Part shown: piece by piece, positions 1 to 5,497 of the stretch | Position numbering within the stretch: the stretch's first letter is position 1 | Layout: the number at the start of each line of letters is the position of its first letter | Origin: Acidobacteriota bacterium | Lineage (GTDB): Bacteria > Acidobacteriota > Blastocatellia > Pyrinomonadales > Pyrinomonadaceae | DNA: 5,497 nt | NCBI GenBank assembly: GCA_003222855.1 | Contig: QHXH01000077.1 | Location: forward strand, 1 to 5,497 | Direction: 5' to 3' | Position numbers and translations under genes: made by a program | The notes under the pieces: model-generated | The model's input: only the letters and a program-made list of their open reading frames with translations | Told to the model about the DNA's origin: nothing | The model's database searches: none

Positions 1-1119
1 AACGCGCGGGCTTCTGGCACGCTTAGCCTCGATCCCGACGACGATGCGATCATAATTTACACATCCGGCACCACGGGAAAACCCAAGGGTTGCTTGCTCA
101 CGCACGGCAACCTCATCTCGAATGCGCGACAGATTAGTGAATGGCTGAACTTCACAGAGAGTGATCGCCTGCTGACAATCATGCCGCTCTTTCATATGAA
201 TGCAGTTTCGGTGACCACCATGTCGGCGCTGTATGCCGGCGGGTCAACCGTAGTCAGTCCCAGGTTCTCAGCGTCAAAGTTCTGGAACGTTATCTCGGAT
301 TATCAAATTACGTCATTTGGTTCCGTAGCGACGATGTTATCGATCCTGCTCAATACTTATCCTGATGGTGTGCCTGAGGGGTTGAAAACTGATCAGCTCA
401 AATTTGCGATGTGTGGTTCGGCGCCGGTACCGGCGGAAGTCATGAAGAAGTTCGAAGAGACTTTCAACTGTCCGGTGATTGAAGGTTATGGTCTTTCTGA
501 GTCGACCTGCCGATCGACTTTCAATCCGCCGAACGATCGGCGTCGAGCGGGCTCGTGCGGCTTACCAATCGGGAATGAAATGAAAGTCGTCGATGACGAT
601 GACAATGAAGTTGACGACGGCGAATTGGGCGAAATCGTTTTGCGCGGCGAAAATATTCTTAAAGGCTATTTCAAGAATCCTGAAGCGACTGAACTCGCGT
701 TTCGGAACGGTTGGTTTCACACGGGCGACATTGGATATCGCGACCAGGACGGCTTTTTCTACATCGTCGATCGCAAGAGCGACATGATCATTCGCGGCGG
801 CGAGAACATCTATCCGCGCGAAATCGATGAGGTGCTATATCAACATCCCGCCGTCGCGGCAGCGGCGACCATCGGTGTTCCCGATCAACTTTACGGTGAA
901 GAAGTGGCAGCTTTCATCGTTTTGAAAGATGGAATGAAAGCTAAAGAAGAAGAATTGATTGCTCACTGCCAATCTGAGCTGGCCGACTTCAAGTGTCCTA
1001 AGTCGATTAGGATAGTTAAAGATATTCCCAAAGGACCCACCGGAAAACTTCTCAAGCGCGAGTTGGCGCGCATTTATGCAGGCAGTGATCTAGAAGGTCC
1101 TCACATCAGACTTAAGTAG
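1..1119 (+). CDS. AMP-forming acyl-CoA synthetase (ANL superfamily), 5' end outside window
   Basis: The family activates a carboxylic acid with ATP to an acyl-AMP and then transfers the acyl group to CoA, in the cytoplasm. The reading frame is open from the first base, so the start lies upstream; 372 codons are visible and roughly 140-170 N-terminal residues are probably missing. Core motifs occur in the usual order (visible codon numbers): P-loop-like YTSGTTGKPKG at 20-30 (nt 58-90), GYGLSEST at 162-169 (nt 484-507), TGD at 241-243 (nt 721-729), the hinge region DRKSDMIIRGGEN at 257-269 (nt 769-807), and the C-terminal catalytic lysine in PTGKLLKREL at 349 (nt 1045-1047). No key residue is missing, so the visible part looks intact. 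The GGENIYPREID stretch resembles fatty-acyl, coumarate and carnitine-CoA ligases, but the substrate cannot be told from sequence. It converges on the iron permease gene, with no partner gene visible. Confidence 0.93.
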   Translation, partial: NARASGTLSLDPDDDAIIIYTSGTTGKPKGCLLTHGNLISNARQISEWLNFTESDRLLTIMPLFHMNAVSVTTMSALYAGGSTVVSPRFSASKFWNVISDYQITSFGSVATMLSILLNTYPDGVPEGLKTDQLKFAMCGSAPVPAEVMKKFEETFNCPVIEGYGLSESTCRSTFNPPNDRRRAGSCGLPIGNEMKVVDDDDNEVDDGELGEIVLRGENILKGYFKNPEATELAFRNGWFHTGDIGYRDQDGFFYIVDRKSDMIIRGGENIYPREIDEVLYQHPAVAAAATIGVPDQLYGEEVAAFIVLKDGMKAKEEELIAHCQSELADFKCPKSIRIVKDIPKGPTGKLLKRELARIYAGSDLEGPHIRLK

Positions 1120-1427
1120 GTTCTCTGATCAGAATCCGGAATATTTCGCAAAGCATCTCCTTCACAATCTGAAAACAGAGACGCGAGCACGGACTTTGCA
1201 CTGCTGGAACAGATCTCCTGTGTGTGCCCGCTGCTGGAATTCGCACGGGCTTGAGAGTATCTGCTTTTTTCCAGTCTTAGTTTAAAAACAGCCAAACCGG
1301 CTGGTGGCGGTCGATCAATGAACTCACCCTTCAACAGAGAGGTGGTTCGCAGATGGCTTTAGAAATGAAAGGGCGAGACCGTTAAGGCCTCGCCCTTTTT
1401 CTTGACGCGAACTGAGCGGATCGAATC
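1120..1427. other. Non-coding region between convergent genes
   Basis: These 308 bases separate two convergent genes. The clearest element is the terminator at 1368-1400, listed separately. A weaker hairpin sits at 1289-1303 (CAGCC, loop AAACC, GGCTG). Read on the minus strand it is followed directly by TTTTT, so it could be a back-up terminator for transcription from the iron permease, but a five-pair stem is weak. A ten-codon ORF (ATG 1353 to TAA 1385) follows an AG-rich stretch, GAGAGGTGG, with suitable spacing, yet it runs into the terminator stem and is probably chance. I see no tRNA, known ncRNA family or longer credible ORF; the minus-strand open frame across 1101-1334 shows no recognisable protein features. 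Confidence 0.6.
1368..1400. terminator. Intrinsic terminator between convergent genes
   Basis: The arms 1368-1380 and 1386-1398 pair over 13 positions with a single A-C mismatch (1378/1388) around a five-base loop (GTTAA). The stem is GC-rich and a run of five T (1396-1400) overlaps and extends its 3' side, which is textbook for the + strand. On the minus strand the same hairpin is followed by TTTCATTT, a poorer but usable U-tract, and it lies only 28 bases past the iron permease stop. It therefore probably serves both converging genes; the ligase stop is about 250 bases away. Confidence 0.85.
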
Positions 1428-2264
1428 TTATACTTCGCGTAGTCTTACCCGCTTTTTCGCCGCGAACCTCGCGCGATCGATGGCCCACGCGCCCAGCAGC
1501 CACACACCGCATACGGCGACCATTACGACTGAAAACCACTGGCCGTACAAACCTTCCGCGGAAAACTTTTCCGTGGCTGCATGAATGGCTTCGCTGTTCG
1601 GCAGCACGCCTGCTTCTGAGAATTCATGGAAAGTATAAATCGCCACCTGGACCATAAAGAGGAGCAGAAAAATTCCAGTAACTTGAAAGAAGCGCTTCAC
1701 ATTGATCAAGTGGCCGAACCGCGCCCACGCCCAGGCCATGCTGCCCGCGGCTGCCAGTCCAATCAATGCGCCCCAAATCAAGCGCGGCGTCCGCACTTGC
1801 AAAAGCATAAGCGCTGTTTCCATTCCTTCACGACTGATCGTCAGGGCCGTGAATAAGAAGATCCCGGCATAAGCCGTCCAGCCCGAATGCTTCAAGGAAA
1901 CTGCGCCCAGTCTTTCTTCCATTCTTTCTTTAAGCTTTGGCCCAGTCCTCCACATGTAAATCACCAGCGACGCGACCATGATGATCGCCACCGTTCCCAG
2001 GACCGCTTCGCGCAATGCTTCATTGCCGAGGAACCCGGCCACGCGCGCGCCAAAATATTTTTCGACAGAATCCGCGTTACCGGTTTGCATCTGAAAGAGC
2101 AGGTAACCCAATGCGCTGCTGATACCAAGGGCCGCGATGATTGCAGCGTAAACGGCCGAGCTCAGTTGTTTCTGACCGGAGCGGCGGAGATAAGAAAAGA
2201 TTACGGCCACGAGCAGGAATGACTCGAAGCCTTCGCGCAGAACAATGATAAATGATTGAAGCAT
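1428..2264 (-). CDS. FTR1/EfeU-family iron permease
   Basis: This is an integral inner-membrane protein of 278 residues, close to the length of E. coli EfeU. FTR1-family permeases import iron, and their hallmark is a REGxE motif in two membrane helices. Both are present: REGFE at residues 10-14 and REGME at 145-149. About seven hydrophobic segments can be seen, near 4-26, 33-58, 86-104, 131-156, 162-182, 194-213 and 242-262. The HEFSEAG stretch at 213-219 is also typical of the family. The C-terminus is short and basic (AAKKRVRLREV). The ATG start is favoured because family members usually begin a few residues before the first REGxE; there is no obvious Shine-Dalgarno sequence. Neither EfeO nor EfeB lies next to it. 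A Fur-type box and promoter directly upstream indicate iron-repressed expression, supporting the iron role over other cations. Confidence 0.93.
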   Translation of the reverse strand: MLQSFIIVLREGFESFLLVAVIFSYLRRSGQKQLSSAVYAAIIAALGISSALGYLLFQMQTGNADSVEKYFGARVAGFLGNEALREAVLGTVAIIMVASLVIYMWRTGPKLKERMEERLGAVSLKHSGWTAYAGIFLFTALTISREGMETALMLLQVRTPRLIWGALIGLAAAGSMAWAWARFGHLINVKRFFQVTGIFLLLFMVQVAIYTFHEFSEAGVLPNSEAIHAATEKFSAEGLYGQWFSVVMVAVCGVWLLGAWAIDRARFAAKKRVRLREV

Positions 2265-2276
2265 TACTGAATTCGG

Positions 2277-2288
2277 CAGCCCGGGCTG
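2277..2288. repeat. 12-bp perfect palindrome in the iron permease leader
   Basis: CAGCCCGGGCTG is a perfect palindrome located 13-24 bases upstream of the permease ATG, inside the inferred 5' untranslated region. In RNA it could fold into a four-pair hairpin just before the start codon, in a leader that lacks a clear Shine-Dalgarno sequence. It may affect translation, or it may be chance; no known regulator site is recognised. Confidence 0.4.
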
Positions 2289-2299
2289 GCTCTAAATGC

Positions 2300-2328
2300 A
2301 GTATCGCCAAATTGAAAATGATTGTCAA
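2300..2328 (-). promoter_or_regulatory. Sigma70-type promoter of the iron permease
   Basis: On the minus strand a perfect -35 hexamer TTGACA (2328-2323) is followed after exactly 17 bases by GATACT (2305-2300), a 4/6 match to the -10 consensus. The predicted transcription start is near 2293, giving a leader of about 29 bases before the ATG at 2264. The -35 and the spacer are covered by the Fur-like box, so repressor binding would exclude RNA polymerase. Assignment rests on consensus matching alone. Confidence 0.7.
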
Positions 2329-2332
2329 TATC
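2313..2332. promoter_or_regulatory. Fur box (ferric uptake regulator operator)
   Basis: Bases 2313-2327 read TGAAAATGATTGTCA, matching the Fur 7-1-7 palindrome TGATAATnATTATCA at 12 of 14 positions. Against the classic 19-base Fur box, bases 2314-2332 match at 15 of 19. A second, weaker 7-1-7 unit offset by six bases (2319-2333) matches 10 of 14, as expected for overlapping Fur dimers. The site overlaps the -35 element of the iron permease, so Fe-loaded Fur should repress this gene when iron is ample. The agreement of site and gene function is the main support. Confidence 0.8.
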
Positions 2333-2342
2333 GAATTTATTT

Positions 2343-2433
2343 GTGTCAGAAGCCCGACCGTGAGGGAAGGCAATGTTCTTAAAGGTAGAAGGGGAACCGC
2401 CGTCGCCCTCGCTGACGCTCCGGCTTTCGACAC
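2343..2433. repeat. REP/BIME-like pair of inverted 29-base arms
   Basis: The left arm (2343-2371) begins GTGTCAGAAGCCCGACCG. The right arm (2405-2433), read on the minus strand, begins GTGTCGAAAGCCGGAGCG. The arms agree at 22 of 29 positions with no gap, in inverted orientation, separated by a 33-base spacer. Each arm also has short internal complementarity (GCC or GCCC facing GGC or GGGC), as REP units do. The outer edge of the right arm coincides with the last base of the TAG stop of the small membrane protein gene, and the left arm ends 10 bases from the Fur box. It lies between the pyr-cluster 3' end and the permease promoter. It could be a dispersed repeat, a transcript-end stabiliser or a weak terminator; no T-run follows it. 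Confidence 0.65.
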
Positions 2434-2651
2434 TATTCTGTGGGTCGATCGAAAATTCCGTTGATTACATAGAACGCGACCATGCCACCGCCAACGACGG
2501 CGCAAGTAGCCACCGTCCGCCATAACACGTCGGTTCCGGCAAAATTCCAGATGGCCAGCAGCGAGGCGACTACTGCTATGACGATACAGGCGCTCGTAAT
2601 CCAAAAGGCTAAGTTAGTTACGACGCGCGGATTAAGGAAGCCCCGTTTCAT
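2433..2651 (-). CDS. Small two-helix membrane protein of unknown function
   Basis: This 72-residue protein is not one I recognise. It begins MKRGFLNPR, with a positive N-terminus, followed by two strongly hydrophobic stretches at about residues 14-36 and 43-65. A short loop joins them (NFAGTDVLWR), and the tail is FDRPTE. By the positive-inside rule both ends would face the cytoplasm. The ATG lies 15 bases after the DUF3108 gene stop, so it is probably the last gene of the pyrD-pyrF transcript. No strong Shine-Dalgarno sequence is visible, and an in-frame TGA six codons upstream rules out a longer form. Its stop codon abuts the inverted repeat. An overlapping longer minus-strand frame (2077-2604) is rejected because it also runs through the permease gene. 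The hydrophobic pattern and spacing make this a believable gene, but no role can be assigned. Confidence 0.7.
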   Translation of the reverse strand: MKRGFLNPRVVTNLAFWITSACIVIAVVASLLAIWNFAGTDVLWRTVATCAVVGGGMVAFYVINGIFDRPTE

Positions 2652-2666
2652 AAATAATTCATGAGC

Positions 2667-4343
2667 TCATCTTGCCGTCGTGGGAAGAATCACCAGGTCG
2701 GCGCGCACCGGTCCCAGATCAGTGACGGCGGTAATGCGCAACGGTAGATGACGGGCATCGTCTCCTACCCAAATTCTAACTTGCAGGCGATCTGGCTCAG
2801 GGTCGTCAGTTCTTAACTCCAACACAATCGCTGAAATCTTCTGCCCATTTAGCTCGATTGTTTCGCGTCTGGCCGCCTTGACCGTCAATGTTCGTGGACG
2901 ATGGATGGCCATTATCGAAATTGCATTTGATCTTTGAACCGTTAGATCGAAGGTTCGAATCGCGTATAGCGCCGAAATCAAATCATGAGTTCCGACGGGC
3001 ACCTCAATCCGTTCCCGAGTCCCCTCGGAAGTCGCGGCGCCGCGGTCTTGATCGAGATTGTAATTGCGAGCCTCGTGATACTTGCCTTCTGACAGATTCA
3101 ATTGGGTGCGAAACGGCAGCAACGTCGATGGATCGACGTACGAGGTGATTTGATCCTTCACGGCGATGGCGGCGGGACCGCCGGTTTGCGCGCTCGCCGA
3201 AAACATTAAGCCATTGCGATTAAAATAACGGCCGCGACTCTTTACTTCGAAAGTTATCGTTCCGACCTGAACGTTAGCGGCGCCCAGGTACACGCGATAG
3301 TTCAGTTGCTCGCCGATCTTGAACGGCAAATCCAGAATCGTAGCCGAGGCTTGAACATTGACTGGATCCGCCGCGCTCCGAGTGCTGGAGGGCGTTGGGG
3401 TCGGGACCGGCAGAGGAGTACCTGGCTCGACGGCACCGCGCGTTTGTGAGGTGCGCGCGGGAGCAGTCAGCGCAGAAGCGGCCAACTCAACTTGAATGTC
3501 AGAGCCGTGGTAACGCGCTGTGATCAGAACCGGCACATGCCACTGGTCGTCGCTGAAATATGCACGAATGTCGTAATCCTCACCCTTTTTGACATTCACC
3601 CGCGTGGCGATGGCGTTGAACGAGCCGACATTGGTCTTGATCAACTCTCTGCCGCTCACCTTAATCTGCGCTTGATACTCTTCGTCGCCGTTTCTGACGC
3701 TCATCAAATACGACGAGCCGGTAGCCAGCGGCATCGCGCGAAGCCGGTAAACCGCCGACAAGAGATCGAGTGTGCCGGCAAATTCTCCCACCCGTAATTG
3801 CGCGGTCAGCGCGTCGGTTCCTGCCGGTTGGTTGTAATCGACCGAAGCTTCTGAGGTGCGACCGGCTTGTCGCACCACGCGTTGCGAACGATAAGGCAGA
3901 CCGCTGTCGGGAAAAACGTAGCTCGTGTAGTCGTTATTGATTGACAATAACGCGACGTTGACCACGCCGTTTGTTTCAACGTGCGCCCTTAGCTGAATTC
4001 CTTCCCGGCCGAAAAAATTATCGCGCCCCGCGACGAACAGTTCGACGTGAGCGGCGCTGATGAACTGCGAGTAGTTGACGTTATAGGTAAGGCGCTCGCC
4101 AACTCGATAGGCAGCGGCGTCAAAAGGAGCTTGACTCGTGGTTGTCTGTTGCGCGCTGCCGGCGCCGGCAAGGCAAATGATCAGGGCCGCTAATTTTGCA
4201 AACGTTAGTGAGAACTCAAGTTTTCGCTGCACTAGCGAATGATAATGGCAAGTTGTTGCATGGCGCAAACTCATCCTTAGTGAACGCGTTACGCTACGGT
4301 TTGTTCCGCTGATCCGGTCACGTAAGATAGCGGGTTTGATCAT
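2667..4343 (-). CDS. Secreted protein with two DUF3108-like repeats
   Basis: As drawn the product has 558 residues; it is an exported protein of unknown function. A hydrophobic signal core at about 49-60 (KLAALIICLAGAG) ends in a good signal peptidase site, AGSA|QQ, after residue 64. Two homologous domains follow, about 79-290 and 341-554, joined by a Pro/Thr/Ser-rich linker (301-330). Matching blocks are YRVGERLTYNV/FKIGEQLNYRV, TSYVFPDSGLPYRSQ/TSYVDPSTLLPFRTQ, GTLDLLSAVYRLR/GTHDLISALYAIR and DDQWHVPVLITA/DDARHLPLRITA. This pattern, rich in beta strands, fits DUF3108 (assignment from memory of the family). The ATG at 4343 overlaps the pyrF stop as ATGA, implying coupling, but it gives an unusually long 48-residue region before the signal core. 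ATG at 4274 (residue 24) or GTG at 4232 (residue 38, giving a normal 27-residue signal peptide) are real alternatives. None has a well-placed Shine-Dalgarno sequence. Confidence 0.85.
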   Translation of the reverse strand: MIKPAILRDRISGTNRSVTRSLRMSLRHATTCHYHSLVQRKLEFSLTFAKLAALIICLAGAGSAQQTTTSQAPFDAAAYRVGERLTYNVNYSQFISAAHVELFVAGRDNFFGREGIQLRAHVETNGVVNVALLSINNDYTSYVFPDSGLPYRSQRVVRQAGRTSEASVDYNQPAGTDALTAQLRVGEFAGTLDLLSAVYRLRAMPLATGSSYLMSVRNGDEEYQAQIKVSGRELIKTNVGSFNAIATRVNVKKGEDYDIRAYFSDDQWHVPVLITARYHGSDIQVELAASALTAPARTSQTRGAVEPGTPLPVPTPTPSSTRSAADPVNVQASATILDLPFKIGEQLNYRVYLGAANVQVGTITFEVKSRGRYFNRNGLMFSASAQTGGPAAIAVKDQITSYVDPSTLLPFRTQLNLSEGKYHEARNYNLDQDRGAATSEGTRERIEVPVGTHDLISALYAIRTFDLTVQRSNAISIMAIHRPRTLTVKAARRETIELNGQKISAIVLELRTDDPEPDRLQVRIWVGDDARHLPLRITAVTDLGPVRADLVILPTTAR

Positions 4344-5086
4344 CCAATGGCATCGCTGATTTCCTGAAGAAACATACGAGCTGCTTTTGCCGGACTTTCG
4401 GCGTTCAGAATCGGCCGCCCAACAACAACGTAATCCGCGCCGGCGCTAATAGCCTCGCCCGCTGTCATGAAGCGGCGTTGATCGTGCGACGGGTCACTGG
4501 CGCTGCGGATTCCCGGAGTGACTATTACAAAACTCGAGTTCCGAACTGCTTCGCGGATGATCTTGATTTCGTGTGCTGAGGCGACTACGCCATCAAGTCC
4601 GGATGTTTGTGCGAGCAAGGCAAGCCGACGGACAACAGTTGCTGGTCCATCGGCGATTCCAATCTGTCGCAGGGTTTCCTGATCCACACTTGTTAGTACT
4701 GTAACTCCGAGTACCGCCGGCCTTGTTAGACCTTCGCGCGCAGCGGTCTCGGCGACTGCTTCGGCAGTGCGCTTCATCATCTCACTGCCGCCTGAAGCAT
4801 GGATGTTGAAGATCGAAACGCCGAGGCGCGTTGCTTCAATCCCGGCAGCAGCCACCGTGTTGGGGATATCGTGATACTTCAAATCGAGAAAGACATGGCC
4901 GCCACGCGAGACAATCCTTCGAACTATATCGGGCCCGGCTGCGGTGAAGAGTTGCATGCCAATCTTGAAGACGACGATATCATCGCGCAGCGCTTCGAAA
5001 AGTTCCAGCGCGCGATCAGCATGGTCGACATCAAGAGCTACGATTAGTTTGCTTTTGGCGTTGTTCTGAATCACCTGGCGCGACAT
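4340..5086 (-). CDS. pyrF: Orotidine 5'-phosphate decarboxylase
   Basis: PyrF decarboxylates OMP to UMP, the last step of de novo pyrimidine synthesis, in the cytoplasm. The 248-residue length fits bacterial type-I enzymes. The substrate strand VALDV (D19) and the lysine in VVFKIG (K41) precede the signature DLKYHDIPNTV, which supplies the catalytic Asp-Lys-x-x-Asp (D68, K70, D73). The closing phosphate-binding elements TPGIR (190-194) and VVGRPI (221-226, R224) are present, so the enzyme looks fully functional. It overlaps the pyrD end by 16 bases from the ATG at 5086. A GTG at 5074 (residue 5) would instead give a 4-base GTGA overlap, with AGGA (5090-5087) 12 bases or so upstream as a ribosome site, so the true start is uncertain by four residues. 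Its TGA overlaps the following DUF3108 ATG. Confidence 0.97.
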   Translation of the reverse strand: MSRQVIQNNAKSKLIVALDVDHADRALELFEALRDDIVVFKIGMQLFTAAGPDIVRRIVSRGGHVFLDLKYHDIPNTVAAAGIEATRLGVSIFNIHASGGSEMMKRTAEAVAETAAREGLTRPAVLGVTVLTSVDQETLRQIGIADGPATVVRRLALLAQTSGLDGVVASAHEIKIIREAVRNSSFVIVTPGIRSASDPSHDQRRFMTAGEAISAGADYVVVGRPILNAESPAKAARMFLQEISDAIG

Positions 5087-5497
5087 CCTATCGCATCATC
5101 AAGGGATTTGAAGCCTTCGCGTCGCAAAATGTCAGCGAGTCCCTCATTGATCGTCTTCGCCACACTCGGCCCTTCATAAATGAATCCCGTGTAAAGTTGG
5201 ACCAGGCTCGCGCCCGCGCAAATTTTCTCCCAGGCATCCGTGGCGGTGAACACTCCGCCCACGCCGATGATGGGCAATTGTCCGCGCGTCAACCGATGGA
5301 TAAGTGAAATGACTTCATTGGATCGCCTGCGCAGCGGCGCGCCGCTCAAGCCGCCTTCGCCGCAGGCTTGCACATAAGCCGGCGACGCGCGCAGATTGTC
5401 GCGGCTGACGGTTGTGTTCGTTGCGATTATTCCTGCCACGTTTGCGCCTAGTGCGACTTCGATGATCTCTTCCAGCTCGGCTTCCGATAAATCAGGC
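5071..5497 (-). CDS. pyrD: Dihydroorotate dehydrogenase (quinone, class 2), N-terminus outside window
   Basis: PyrD oxidises dihydroorotate to orotate, the fourth step of UMP synthesis; class 2 enzymes are FMN-dependent, membrane-associated and pass electrons to quinone. The frame remains open to the window edge, so about 141 C-terminal residues are visible, roughly 40 percent of a normal protein. Visible signatures are PDLSEAELEEI at the edge, IIATNTTVSRDNL (substrate-contacting Asn at about nt 5416-5418), GGLSGAPL, the FMN phosphate-binding IIGVGGVF, and SLVQLYTGFIYEGP. The last two with the C-terminal GFKSLDDAIG match class 2 rather than the soluble class 1 enzymes. GTG at 5439 is an internal valine, not the start. 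The gene ends inside the pyrF start region, implying co-transcription and translational coupling with pyrF. Confidence 0.95.
   Translation of the reverse strand, partial: PDLSEAELEEIIEVALGANVAGIIATNTTVSRDNLRASPAYVQACGEGGLSGAPLRRRSNEVISLIHRLTRGQLPIIGVGGVFTATDAWEKICAGASLVQLYTGFIYEGPSVAKTINEGLADILRREGFKSLDDAIGCRAR

Noticed and set aside
94..1119. Treating the TTG at 94 as the ligase start
   Set aside because: The frame is open from base 1 and encodes the essential YTSGTTGKPKG motif before this point, so the gene enters from outside the window.
1124..1133. Palindrome TCTGATCAGA just after the ligase stop
   Set aside because: Ten bases with no loop and no T-run; expected by chance and not a credible terminator or operator.
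1101..1334. Minus-strand 77-codon open frame in the convergent gap
   Set aside because: It overlaps the ligase 3' end, contains the weak hairpin, and has low-complexity Ser/Ala/Arg content without domain signals or a ribosome site.
2077..2604. Minus-strand 175-codon open frame overlapping the permease and small membrane genes
   Set aside because: It runs through the well-supported permease N-terminus, the promoter and the repeat. Its product is Arg/Leu-rich with no family features.
2651..2669. Possible stop-codon readthrough from the DUF3108 gene into the small membrane gene, which is in the same frame
   Set aside because: Sharing a frame has a one-in-three chance, there is no recoding signal visible, and the small gene has its own ATG. 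A soluble exported protein gaining two C-terminal helices seems unlikely.
3492..3797. Plus-strand 101-codon open frame inside the DUF3108 gene
   Set aside because: It lies antisense to a gene with clear internal repeats and a signal peptide, and resembles no protein family. It is a shadow frame, like the one at 2888-3148.
4799..5047. Plus-strand 82-codon open frame inside pyrF
   Set aside because: It is antisense to the catalytic region of pyrF and explained by that gene.

Overview
This 5.5 kb window is an ordinary-looking piece of bacterial chromosome of moderate GC content. It holds six protein-coding genes, two of them cut by the window edges. There are no phage, transposase, CRISPR, tRNA or rRNA sequences. 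The quinone-type PyrD, the secreted two-domain DUF3108 protein and the short inverted intergenic repeat suggest an environmental Gram-negative lineage. Acidobacteriota is my guess, but no marker gene here fixes the phylum.

Left part (1-1119, + strand): the C-terminal two thirds of an AMP-forming acyl-CoA synthetase. It converges with a minus-strand gene across a 308-base non-coding stretch. That stretch contains a good intrinsic terminator at 1368-1400, usable from both sides. Next (1428-2264, - strand) is a complete FTR1/EfeU-type iron permease. Its upstream region carries a well-formed promoter (TTGACA, 17 bases, GATACT) overlapped by a near-consensus Fur box, so this gene is very probably iron-repressed and transcribed alone.

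Right part (2433-5497, - strand): a tightly packed cluster read right to left. The order is pyrD (C-terminal part only), pyrF, a secreted protein with two DUF3108-like repeats, and a 72-residue two-helix membrane protein. pyrD and pyrF overlap, pyrF and the DUF3108 gene share ATGA, and only 15 bases separate the last two genes, so they look like one transcript. PyrD and PyrF supply steps 4 and 6 of de novo UMP synthesis. The last two genes are envelope proteins of unknown role riding on this operon.

Between the end of that cluster and the iron-permease promoter lies a pair of 29-base inverted arms (2343-2371 and 2405-2433) resembling a REP/BIME-type element. The most useful leads are the Fur-controlled permease promoter, the REP-like pair at the operon boundary, and the coupling of uncharacterised envelope proteins to pyrimidine genes. 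I saw no convincing new defence or mobile system.
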